Positions 1-7,261 of a DNA stretch of 64,000 nucleotides are shown here, one piece after another. The DNA is from Hespellia sp. (GTDB lineage: Bacteria > Bacillota > Clostridia > Lachnospirales > Lachnospiraceae), in assembly GCA_028694105.1 (NCBI GenBank), contig JAQUUC010000010.1, positions 18,962-82,961 of the forward strand. Reading direction: 5' to 3'. The stretch's first letter is position 1. Every line of letters begins with the position of its first letter. The notes under the pieces were generated by a model. The model made no database searches, was not told the DNA's origin, and saw only the letters and a list, made by a program, of their open reading frames with translations. A program made the translations under genes and the position numbers.

Positions 1-641
1 TCAAGAGTAAAACTGTCATCCACTCTGATCTTTACATGATTGAAGATAGTTCCTCTCTCATTGTCCGCCTTTACTGATACGATATCACCATCGTGTACAC
101 CGGCTGCACGTGCATCTTTCGGTGACATATGGATATGTCTCATTGCAATGATACAGCCTTCCTGTAAGTACAGAGCACCTTTTGGTCCGACAACCGCTAC
201 CGGAGCAGAACCTGAAATCTTACCCGATTCGCGGATCGGAGCTTTGACTCCCAGTTTGACAGCATCTGTAGCCGATATTTCTACCTGAGAAGCTTTTCTT
301 ACAGGTCCTAAGATTCTTACATTTTCTATAGCTCTAAGCTTTAAACCTACGATTGTAACAGTTTCGTTTGATGCGAACTGCCCTCCCATAAGTTCTTTTT
401 TCTTTGTCAATTGATATCCCGGCCCAAAGAGAGCTTCTACGTGCTCTTGGGTTAAGTGGATATGTCTTGCGGATACACCGATTGGCACCAAAAATCCAGA
501 ATCAGATGTATCTTCCTTCGCAACAGCCTCCATGACCATGCGAGTAATCAATTCAATATTTTTTGTCTCCAAATCAACACCTGCTCTTTCCTCATAATGA
601 GTAAATCTTAATAGCCTTTCGGCCTTATGATTTATCATCAT
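1..641 (-). CDS. pduL: PduL-type phosphate propanoyltransferase (3' end cut by window)
   Basis: Transfers the acyl group of propionyl-CoA to phosphate and recycles CoA inside the microcompartment. The reading frame runs leftward off the window edge, so the C-terminus is missing. Both hallmark zinc-binding histidine motifs of the family are visible: SARHIHL in the first PduL domain and MRHIHM in the second. The N-terminus has a short amphipathic segment (about residues 25-42, reading ELITRMVMEAVAKED) that resembles an encapsulation peptide. The ATG at 639-641 was chosen because it is the first start after the preceding shell gene. It lacks a clear ribosome site, and a perfect 10-bp hairpin overlaps it. 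It is the last visible gene of the BMC operon. Family assignment is firm; the exact start is uncertain. Confidence 0.88.
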   Translation of the reverse strand, partial: MMINHKAERLLRFTHYEERAGVDLETKNIELITRMVMEAVAKEDTSDSGFLVPIGVSARHIHLTQEHVEALFGPGYQLTKKKELMGGQFASNETVTIVGLKLRAIENVRILGPVRKASQVEISATDAVKLGVKAPIRESGKISGSAPVAVVGPKGALYLQEGCIIAMRHIHMSPKDARAAGVHDGDIVSVKADNERGTIFNHVKIRVDDSFTL

Positions 642-647
642 AAGGCC
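621..647 (-). promoter_or_regulatory. Perfect hairpin spanning the pduL start codon
   Basis: A perfect 10-bp inverted repeat (ggccttatga and its complement, 7-base loop) covers the proposed pduL ATG. There is no T-run after it, so it is a poor terminator. It could mask translation initiation or mark an mRNA processing site. Function is inferred only. Confidence 0.45.
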
Positions 648-665
648 AGGGCCATTATTAGGAAA

Positions 666-944
666 TTATTTTACTGTTGGTAAAATCTTCTCTACATCTG
701 TGTGTGGTCTTGGAATTACGTGTGTTGCGATCATCTCGCCGAGTGCTGCTGCGCTTGCTGCTCCAGCTTCCACTGCTGATTTTACAGCTCCAACATCTCC
801 ACGTACCATAACTGTTACTAATCCAGAACCGATTTTCTCTGTTCCTACTAATGTAACATTTGCTGCTTTGCACATTGCATCTGCAGCCTCGATTGCTGCT
901 ACTAAACCTCTTGTTTCAACCATTCCTAATGCTTCCTGTGACAT
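666..944 (-). CDS. BMC-H shell protein, PduA/EutM type
   Basis: A 92-residue single BMC-domain protein that should form hexameric tiles of the microcompartment shell. The conserved TRG near residue 12, the pore loop KIGSG (residues 37-41) and the PRPH motif (residues 78-81) are typical of PduA/EutM-like hexamers with a small central pore. It is nearly a twin of the shell protein encoded at 1310-1585, so a local duplication is likely. A strong AGGAGG site precedes the ATG. It lies between another shell gene and pduL. Confidence 0.95.
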   Translation of the reverse strand: MSQEALGMVETRGLVAAIEAADAMCKAANVTLVGTEKIGSGLVTVMVRGDVGAVKSAVEAGAASAAALGEMIATHVIPRPHTDVEKILPTVK

Positions 945-992
945 AATGTTTTCCTCCTTAAATTGAATATGTTTGAAATTGTTCCATAACGA

Positions 993-1277
993 TTATTTAA
1001 AACGGCTTGCACTGAATTCAATCAGTTTTACAATCTCTTCATGAGGATTGGCAATCACTCCGGATGCTACCGGTTTCTTGATTGCATTTGCTTTCGCCGC
1101 TTCCACTGCTTCTGTTACTGCTGAAACGTCACCGCCAACAACAATTGTTACAAGCCTTCCACCTAGCTTTCTTTCCCAGGTCTCAAGCTCGACGCTCGAC
1201 GTTTTGCACATGATGTCCAACGCATCTACTGCTGCTGATACACCTGTGATTTCAATAAAGCCATATGATTTGCTCAT
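993..1277 (-). CDS. BMC-H shell protein, divergent paralogue
   Basis: A 94-residue single BMC-domain protein. It differs from its neighbours in the pore loop, which reads KLGGR instead of KIGSG and so would place arginine near the pore, and in the C-terminus, which has ANPHEEI in place of PRPH. This points to a specialised hexamer with different pore charge or mixed-tile assembly rather than a bulk tile. It sits between the two PduA-like genes. Shell membership is firm; the pore property is inferred. Confidence 0.93.
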   Translation of the reverse strand: MSKSYGFIEITGVSAAVDALDIMCKTSSVELETWERKLGGRLVTIVVGGDVSAVTEAVEAAKANAIKKPVASGVIANPHEEIVKLIEFSASRFK

Positions 1278-1309
1278 AAAACTGCTCCTTTTTCCTCTGT
1301 TATCTCCGA

Positions 1310-1585
1310 TTATACAGTAGGAAGGATTTTTTCTACATCATTGTGTGGTCTTGGGATTACGTGTGTTGCCACTAATTCTCCAAGTCTGCTTGCTGCTGTT
1401 GATCCGCTCTCTACTGCTGCTTTTACAGCGCCAACATCTCCGCGTACCATAACTGTTACTAATCCGGAACCAATTTTCTCTGTTCCTACTAATGTAACTT
1501 CTGCTGCTTTTGTCATTGCATCAGCAGCCTCAATTGCTGCTGTAAGTCCTCTGGTCTCTACCATTCCTAATGCTTCCTGTGCCAT
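1310..1585 (-). CDS. BMC-H shell protein, PduA/EutM type (second copy)
   Basis: A 91-residue BMC-domain shell protein almost identical to the one at 666-944. It shares the KIGSG pore loop and PRPH tail motif, and differs mainly by Thr for Cys at residue 25 and by changes in the 60-70 helix region. It probably forms bulk hexamers, alone or mixed with its twin. A strong TCCTCC-complement ribosome site lies just upstream of the ATG. Confidence 0.95.
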   Translation of the reverse strand: MAQEALGMVETRGLTAAIEAADAMTKAAEVTLVGTEKIGSGLVTVMVRGDVGAVKAAVESGSTAASRLGELVATHVIPRPHNDVEKILPTV

Positions 1586-1642
1586 TTTTATTTCCTCCTG
1601 AAATTCGAATTTTATAATTAGTTACTATGATTTTATCACAGT

Positions 1643-1957
1643 TTAGTTTTTATCGAAAGCGCTGATTTTCAGCATCTTCTCGCAATCTGCTGTCGGATGT
1701 GCAATTACATAGCTCTGAACGACACCTGTAAGTGAATCCGCTACCTTTTTACCAGCCTCGACTGCTGCTTCCACATCCGTTACACTCCCTCTGAATTTAA
1801 TGGTAACGAGGAGTGGTACAGGGAGTGCATCAGCATTACCCGGTTTATTCTTATCGAATTTTTCCAGCCATACATTTGCTGCTTTACATCCGGCATCCGC
1901 CGCCATAAATGCAGTTGTAAGACCAAATACTTCTAAGATTCCTACTGCTTCTCCCAT
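1643..1957 (-). CDS. BMC-H shell protein with enlarged pore loop
   Basis: A 104-residue BMC-domain protein. Compared with the PduA-like tiles it carries about ten extra residues around position 36-48 (KFDKNKPGNADALPVP), in the loop that lines the central pore in BMC-H hexamers. The tail keeps an AHP-x-ADCEK motif resembling PRPH. It is the first shell gene after the alcohol dehydrogenase. Function as a shell tile is firm; altered pore geometry is inferred from the insertion. Confidence 0.93.
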   Translation of the reverse strand: MGEAVGILEVFGLTTAFMAADAGCKAANVWLEKFDKNKPGNADALPVPLLVTIKFRGSVTDVEAAVEAGKKVADSLTGVVQSYVIAHPTADCEKMLKISAFDKN

Positions 1958-1979
1958 GATTTATCTCCTAACGAATATC

Positions 1980-3206
1980 CTATTGATTAATGATTGCAAT
2001 CTTAAGACCTGTCATTGCAAGGTTGGTCTGATGTGCTTCATTAATCTGCTCTAACGGGAATTTATCAGTGATTAATTCCTTCATTGGAAGTCCGATTGCC
2101 TGAGATCTCTTTAAGAAATCAAACGTAGTAGCATAATCTCTCAATGTGTATACCCATGAACCTACGGTTGTAATTTCCTTTGAGCAAATATCAAAATGTG
2201 GATTGATTGTTGCATCTCCACCATTGATGAAGAATCCCAGCTCACAAAGTCCGCCGCCGTTTCTGATGAACTTGTAAATGTTAGAATGAGCCATTGGATT
2301 TCCGGTGCACTGGAAAGCAAAATCTGCAAGGTGTCCGCCAAATGCGTCCTTTACACCTTCTGTCAAAGCTTCAATTCCTTTGTGATCCATAAAGTTTACA
2401 GAAGCTTCCGCTCCCATTCTCCTGGCGAAATCAAGTCTCTGTGCATTACCATCTACAGCTACGATGTTCTCGATACCCATGGTGCGAAGAACAGCAATAC
2501 AGATCAGACCGATTGGTCCGCATCCCTGAACAACTACTCTGGAGTTGAAACGAAGGATTCCTGTTGTCTTTGCTCTCTCTACTGCGTGAATCAATACTGC
2601 ACAAGGTTCAATTAAGATTCTTGAATCTAAATCTAAGTCACTTACATTGAAGAATGTTGATCCAAAGGATCCACCGCGGATTAAGATGTAATCAGAAAAC
2701 CATCCGTTCAAATGAACATCATCGTCCGGGAGTAAGCCGTATACATCAGCAGCTCCAACATTCTGTTTGTTTAAATCATACATTGTAATGTCCGGATCAT
2801 CCGCGAAAATCATACAGGTTACGACTTTATCGCCAAGTGCGACCGGTTTGCCGGCGCTGTCCTTTGTTACATTCTTACCCATCTTAACGATTTCTCCGGT
2901 ACCCTCATGTCCGAGTGCAACCGGGATCAGGCTAAATGGATCTCTCTTGAATTCGTGGGCATCTGTTCCGCAGATTCCACAGCCTTCTACTTTTACAAGA
3001 ATATCATCATCGCCAACTTCCGGCATTGGGAATTCTTTAATTTCATAATGTTCTAATTCTGTAAGCATTGCCACTCTGGCTGTTGCCGGGATGTTTCCCT
3101 GTGCCTTTGGAGCACTTGCAGCAGATGCTGTCTGAGAAGCTCCGCCAGTCATATTAGATAAGACCTGCTTTACAATCTCTTCAATATTTGTTGAATTCAT
3201 ATCCAT
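1980..3206 (-). CDS. Encapsulated zinc-type alcohol dehydrogenase (MDR family)
   Basis: Medium-chain NAD(P)-dependent dehydrogenase, 408 residues, likely reducing propanal to propanol (or lactaldehyde to propanediol) and recycling NADH in the BMC lumen. Residues 1-20 (NIEEIVKQVLSNM) form an amphipathic encapsulation peptide, followed by a Gly/Ala/Ser linker to about residue 38. The catalytic zinc site is present: Cys76 in CGICGTD and GHE at 99-101. The cofactor loop GCGPIG is at 228-233. The four-cysteine structural zinc lobe of horse-liver-type enzymes is absent. Its start has AGGAGG nine bases upstream. The usual BMC alcohol dehydrogenase, PduQ, is an iron-type enzyme from another family, so this is a functional substitute. 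Confidence 0.9.
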   Translation of the reverse strand: MDMNSTNIEEIVKQVLSNMTGGASQTASAASAPKAQGNIPATARVAMLTELEHYEIKEFPMPEVGDDDILVKVEGCGICGTDAHEFKRDPFSLIPVALGHEGTGEIVKMGKNVTKDSAGKPVALGDKVVTCMIFADDPDITMYDLNKQNVGAADVYGLLPDDDVHLNGWFSDYILIRGGSFGSTFFNVSDLDLDSRILIEPCAVLIHAVERAKTTGILRFNSRVVVQGCGPIGLICIAVLRTMGIENIVAVDGNAQRLDFARRMGAEASVNFMDHKGIEALTEGVKDAFGGHLADFAFQCTGNPMAHSNIYKFIRNGGGLCELGFFINGGDATINPHFDICSKEITTVGSWVYTLRDYATTFDFLKRSQAIGLPMKELITDKFPLEQINEAHQTNLAMTGLKIAIINQ

Positions 3207-3219
3207 GTGTCTTTTCCTC

Positions 3220-4608
3220 CTATCGAATACACAAGCTGTCTGACATTACACATCTTCTTCTCTTTGTGAATGTGCTTGCGCTTGTAAGGCCTTCGCCAGT
3301 TCTACTTGCAATTGTAAATGTACAGATGCTTTCTCCACCGAAACCTAACGCTGCGTAAGAAGGACCATTCTTTACCAGAATTGCTGTATCCAATGCCTTG
3401 GCATATGTAGTAATACGATCCACATTCTTGGAGTGAATGTGTGCAGAATGACGATTGCCATGCTCTAACCATAACGCCGCTTCCACACCTGCCTCGAAAT
3501 CTTTGACTCTCACAACACCAAGAATTGGCATCATAAGCTCTGTCGCGATCAGCGGATGTTCTTTTGCTCCTTCAAATGTAATGCATCGAATGTTCGATGG
3601 CACGTTAATGCCAATCATTCCAAGTAATGTCTTTGCATCACGTCCAACACATTTTCGGTTCAGTTTTCCATTTGCAAGAACAACATCTGTTAATCTTTGC
3701 TGTTCCTCCTCGTTGATGAAGTAGCATCCCTGCTCATTGACCATATAATGCATCAGTTCATCAGCGATAGAGTCAACTGCAACGATCTCTTTTTCAGCGA
3801 TACATGGAAGATTGTTATCAAATGTACAGCCATTCACAATATCCTCTGCTGCTTTACGGATATCTGCTGTCTCATCAACAAGTGCCGGTGGATTGCCGGC
3901 TCCGGCTCCAATACCACGCTTGCCTGAGGATAAAACTGCTGTGACAACTCCGGGACCACCTGTTGCGGCGATCAGCGGAATATCTTTGTGCTTCATCATG
4001 ACATTGCTTGTTTCCAATGTTGGATTTTCAACGGTACAGACAACATTGTCCGGTCCGCCAGCCTCCAGTGAAGCTTCATTCACAAGATTAATCGCATAGA
4101 TCGAAGTCTTAATTGCTGCAGGATGCGGATTGAATACAACGGTGTTGCCCCCGGCGATCATCCCCATGGAATTGCAAAGGACTGTCTCACTTGGGTTCGT
4201 ACATGGTGTGATGGCTCCGATGACTCCGAATGGTCCCATCTCCACTAATGTCAGTCCGCGATCTCCTGAAAGTGCTTCTGTTTTAATATCTTCTGTTCCG
4301 GGTGTCTTTTCTGCAACTAAGTGATGTTTTAAGATTTTATCGCCAACATTTCCCATTCCAGTTTCTTCTACACCCATGCGGGCAAAAATTTCTGCATTTT
4401 CTTTTGTTTTTCTACGGATATTAGAAATGATTTTCTCTTTCTGATCCATCGTCATGTTTCTCAGAATCTTCTGAGATTTTTTTGCTGCTGCTATTGCGTC
4501 GTTCATATCAGTAAACACGCCGTGTTTGCCAGTAGGTGCCTCTGCAATCTGCATCTTTGCTAATACTTCTTGTACAATGTCTTGTACCATATTCTCATTA
4601 ACAGGCAC
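3220..4608 (-). CDS. pduP: CoA-acylating aldehyde dehydrogenase (PduP/EutE type)
   Basis: Oxidises propanal with NAD and CoA to propionyl-CoA inside the shell; 462 residues. The N-terminal segment MVQDIVQEVLAKM (residues 7-19) is a textbook encapsulation peptide followed by a short linker. The catalytic cysteine is Cys269 in the motif FDNNLPC. Translation starts at GTG with AGGAGG seven bases upstream. Its product feeds PduL at the end of the operon, and the NADH made is consumed by the neighbouring alcohol dehydrogenase. Substrate is inferred from the locus. Confidence 0.93.
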   Translation of the reverse strand: MPVNENMVQDIVQEVLAKMQIAEAPTGKHGVFTDMNDAIAAAKKSQKILRNMTMDQKEKIISNIRRKTKENAEIFARMGVEETGMGNVGDKILKHHLVAEKTPGTEDIKTEALSGDRGLTLVEMGPFGVIGAITPCTNPSETVLCNSMGMIAGGNTVVFNPHPAAIKTSIYAINLVNEASLEAGGPDNVVCTVENPTLETSNVMMKHKDIPLIAATGGPGVVTAVLSSGKRGIGAGAGNPPALVDETADIRKAAEDIVNGCTFDNNLPCIAEKEIVAVDSIADELMHYMVNEQGCYFINEEEQQRLTDVVLANGKLNRKCVGRDAKTLLGMIGINVPSNIRCITFEGAKEHPLIATELMMPILGVVRVKDFEAGVEAALWLEHGNRHSAHIHSKNVDRITTYAKALDTAILVKNGPSYAALGFGGESICTFTIASRTGEGLTSASTFTKRRRCVMSDSLCIR

Positions 4609-4646
4609 GAGATTACCTCCTTTTTCAATGTTATGATTTTCTCAGA

Positions 4647-5459
4647 TTATAAACCTAACTGAGCCATAACTTTCTTAGTGATCTCAGCAACTGTATCAGC
4701 ATCAGCAGAATTAATAGCTGGAGCTGCATCACTGTGAGCGATTGCGCATCCACCACAGTTGTGGCAGTTTAACTCTGTCTTGTTCTGGCAGAGATCTGCT
4801 GGATGTTTGCCCGGAAGTCCCATCTGTCTTCTGATCTCGTATAATTTTTTGATCTGCTCTTTGTCGAATTCTTTTGGTCCGCCAAGCTGTTTTGATTTGT
4901 ATAATAACTCAGCATAGAATTCTAAGGATTCCATTTTGTGGTATGCAGCTAAAAGATCTGTAGACCATGTAAGTGCTCCGTGGCTCTCCAGTAATACTGC
5001 ATCAAAATATGGTAAATATTTCTCAAGGTTATCTGGAATTTCCATTGTAGAAGGAGTACCGTACTCAGCGATTGGAACACATCCAAGAGCAATGACTGCC
5101 TCTGGCATGATTGGCTGTGTAAGTGGAATACCAGCAATGGCAAAACTTGTTGCAAATGTAGGATGAGCATGTACAACAGCGCCTACATCAGGTCTCTTGG
5201 CATATACACGCATATGCATTTTAATCTCTGAAGATGGTTTGAATCCTTTGTTCGCCTGAATTGTATTACCCTGAGCATCTACTTTACAAATATACTCCGG
5301 TGTCATGAATCCTTTTGAAACACCTGTAGGTGTGCATAAAAACTCATTGTCGTTCAATTTTACAGAAAAGTTACCATCATTTGCAGCAACCATATTTCTT
5401 CCATAAACTCTTTTACCAATCTCGCACATTTGTTTTTTGATTTCAAATTCGTTTTGCAT
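4647..5459 (-). CDS. Class II aldolase (fuculose/rhamnulose-1-phosphate type) with C-terminal encapsulation peptide
   Basis: Cleaves deoxyketohexose 1-phosphate to dihydroxyacetone phosphate and lactaldehyde. Zinc ligands are His97 and His99 in HAHP and His160 in ESHG; PSSEIKMH supplies the likely catalytic Glu near residue 78. The C-terminus departs from plain FucA: a Cys-rich stretch (NCHNCGGC, about residues 225-235), a linker, then an amphipathic encapsulation peptide ending AEITKKVMAQLGL. This arrangement marks fucose/rhamnose-type microcompartments such as that of Clostridium phytofermentans. The start at 5459 was preferred because AGGAGG lies eight bases upstream, against two for the ATG at 5465. 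It heads the second transcription unit. Confidence 0.92.
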   Translation of the reverse strand: MQNEFEIKKQMCEIGKRVYGRNMVAANDGNFSVKLNDNEFLCTPTGVSKGFMTPEYICKVDAQGNTIQANKGFKPSSEIKMHMRVYAKRPDVGAVVHAHPTFATSFAIAGIPLTQPIMPEAVIALGCVPIAEYGTPSTMEIPDNLEKYLPYFDAVLLESHGALTWSTDLLAAYHKMESLEFYAELLYKSKQLGGPKEFDKEQIKKLYEIRRQMGLPGKHPADLCQNKTELNCHNCGGCAIAHSDAAPAINSADADTVAEITKKVMAQLGL

Positions 5460-5505
5460 TTTCATTTCCTCCTGAAATTGTTTGAATTTTGTTGTTTCTT
5501 AACAC

Positions 5506-5535
5506 ATTGTACTCCTATACCACACCATCTGTCAA
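5506..5535 (-). promoter_or_regulatory. Sigma-A-like promoter P2 before the aldolase
   Basis: On the minus strand a TTGACA -35 box (5530-5535) is separated by 18 bases from a TACAAT -10 box (5506-5511). Just upstream lies an AC-rich tract with repeated ACAAC and ACCAC words (5536-5597). This allows the second half of the BMC locus to be transcribed independently of the dehydratase promoter. Confidence 0.7.
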
Positions 5536-5602
5536 CCTATATATGTTGTTTTTTGTGTGGTTTTGAAAGTTTTGTGTTGTTTTTGTTGTTTTTCACAACT
5601 TA

Positions 5603-6076
5603 TTACTTACCTGCACTCTGTTCGTCCACTTCCCACGGCATGACATCGCCTTCTTCTCTTAGATATTCCAGAATATCAATCACACCGTCATGATTCTTTG
5701 AATTCACGTAGAAAATTTTCTTACACCCTGCAAGTTGTAACCATCTTGTTGCCTGATCGATATCTGCGTCAGGCTTGTCGATCTTTGTCACAATACCGAT
5801 CACTTCCCGGTTTGCCATACAGGTGATATTGGGTGGAAACAGACAGTATGGTTCGGTGGCTGCCACAAGCAGTCCGACAACGTCTGCCTCGTAGGTGTAT
5901 ACTGCAAGTGCAGCTCCAAGTCCCTGCGTCTGTACATATTCTCCGGGCGTATCAATAATCACATCCAGATAATTTACATACTGTGTTTTGTGATATTTGA
6001 TCTTTTTTCCTTTGAGTGCCTGAGTCAGTGTGGTCTTGCCACTCTCGCTCCGGCCTATTAAAATAATCTTCTTCAT
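5603..6076 (-). CDS. eutP: EutP/PduV-like BMC-associated GTPase
   Basis: A 157-residue P-loop NTPase of the EutP/PduV family, which associates with microcompartments and may help shell positioning or assembly. The P-loop is GRSESGKT (residues 8-15), a DTPGEY switch-like motif follows, and the base-specificity motif is TKID in place of NKxD. The longer upstream reading frame would overlap EutS heavily; the ATG at 6074-6076 begins the standard MKKIILIG N-terminus. It follows eutS by a few bases, as in eut operons. The biochemical role of the family remains poorly defined. Confidence 0.88.
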   Translation of the reverse strand: MKKIILIGRSESGKTTLTQALKGKKIKYHKTQYVNYLDVIIDTPGEYVQTQGLGAALAVYTYEADVVGLLVAATEPYCLFPPNITCMANREVIGIVTKIDKPDADIDQATRWLQLAGCKKIFYVNSKNHDGVIDILEYLREEGDVMPWEVDEQSAGK

Positions 6077-6083
6077 GGCTTTC

Positions 6084-6461
6084 TTAAGTCCTTGTGATCT
6101 CACATATCGTAAAGCCAAGCTTATGATCCACATAGTCCAGAATTGCATTGATGGATGCTTCTACTTCGGATACGGTACCTGTTACAATCAAAGAGCCACT
6201 GAAACGGTCTACGAAACCGATCTCAATTCCGGCTGCTTTCATTGCGATATCTGCAATGATAATAGCCGTCTCTGCCGGACTGATGGTCATAACACCAATT
6301 GCAGATTTTGCGTAATCGATGTTCGGATTCATTCCAAGCTTGATATAGAGCTCTTTATCTGGATTCGCAATGATATGGGCCAGTGTAATCTGTCTGCCGG
6401 GAACGAGTTCCTGAACGATACGCTGTTTTGTCTCTTCGGACATGCCATCTGTATACCCCAT
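6084..6461 (-). CDS. eutS: EutS/PduU-type shell protein (permuted BMC-H)
   Basis: A circularly permuted BMC-domain hexamer subunit of 125 residues. The motifs VPGRQITLAHIIANP near residue 20, GVMTISPAETA and GFVDRFSGSLI are characteristic of EutS/PduU. These proteins form bent or beta-barrel-capped tiles. The ATG at 6459-6461 was chosen because GGAGGG lies eight bases upstream, unlike the GTG/ATG pair nearer the activase stop. It is tightly coupled to the activase upstream and eutP downstream. Confidence 0.93.
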   Translation of the reverse strand: MGYTDGMSEETKQRIVQELVPGRQITLAHIIANPDKELYIKLGMNPNIDYAKSAIGVMTISPAETAIIIADIAMKAAGIEIGFVDRFSGSLIVTGTVSEVEASINAILDYVDHKLGFTICEITRT

Positions 6462-6466
6462 GTTCA

Positions 6467-7258
6467 TCACCCTCCAATCTGACAGACCAGACTTGTCTCA
6501 GCCTCGACCATCTGTTTTAGCGCTTCCATATGCTCGTTTTCCGGCGGAAGGAAGTCCCCCATCAGATACGGTCTGCCTAAGCCTTCGTATTTGTCCTGCC
6601 CAAGTCTGTGATATGGAAGGAGATGAATTCGCTCCACTCCCGGAAGAGAATCTGCGAATTTTGCAATTGCCCTGATCTCTTCTGCCGAATCATTGAATGT
6701 CGGTATCACCGGAACACGAATGCTGAGTTCGGTCATTCCGGATGCCGCTACCTTTCTGGCATTTTCCAGCATCAGTTCGTTTGACTTTCCTGTAAATTCT
6801 TTGTGTTTCTGCGGATTCATATGTTTGATATCCATCAGGTACTGATCCAGATACGGAAGGATGGACTCAATCACATCGTAAGATGCACACGCCATACTCT
6901 CCATCGCGGTTGAAATCCCTGCTGCTTTTGCCGCACGGAGTAAATCCCTTGCAAACTCTGGCTGGCATAAGCTCTCGCCCCCGGAAAGTGTAAGTCCTCC
7001 CCGGGTCCGGCGATAATAAGGTCTGTCCTTTTCAATCGTCTCCATGACCTCTTCCACTGTGATGTCCTCACCGATGATTTTTGGTTTTCCCTGAACCATC
7101 ATGGTCTGAATCTCAAATGACTGCGACTCCGGATTACAGCACCAACGACATCTGAGCACGCATCCCTTCAAAAATACAATCGTACGGATTCCGTTGCCGT
7201 CATGAATCGAATATCTCTGTATATCAAATATTCTTCCCCTTGTTTTCATGTAATCCAT
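6467..7258 (-). CDS. Glycyl-radical enzyme activase (radical SAM)
   Basis: Uses S-adenosylmethionine and a [4Fe-4S] cluster to install the glycyl radical on the adjacent diol dehydratase. The radical-SAM cluster motif is C-x3-C-x2-C at Cys33, Cys37 and Cys40 (KGCVLRCRWC), and SGGE at about 93-96 is the SAM-binding motif. At 263 residues it is close in size to PflA and lacks the Cys-rich ferredoxin-like insertion found in many glycerol/propanediol dehydratase activases. It starts three bases after the dehydratase stop, so it is translationally coupled. Confidence 0.93.
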   Translation of the reverse strand: MDYMKTRGRIFDIQRYSIHDGNGIRTIVFLKGCVLRCRWCCNPESQSFEIQTMMVQGKPKIIGEDITVEEVMETIEKDRPYYRRTRGGLTLSGGESLCQPEFARDLLRAAKAAGISTAMESMACASYDVIESILPYLDQYLMDIKHMNPQKHKEFTGKSNELMLENARKVAASGMTELSIRVPVIPTFNDSAEEIRAIAKFADSLPGVERIHLLPYHRLGQDKYEGLGRPYLMGDFLPPENEHMEALKQMVEAETSLVCQIGG

Positions 7259-7261
7259 AAA

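Noticed and set aside
621..647. The hairpin as a rho-independent terminator between the shell gene and pduL
   Set aside because: No T-run follows on the minus strand and the pduL frame begins within it.
1980..3206. Alcohol dehydrogenase as iron-type PduQ
   Set aside because: Sequence has GHE and CGICGTD zinc-enzyme motifs and a GroES-like N-terminal domain, which iron-type dehydrogenases lack.
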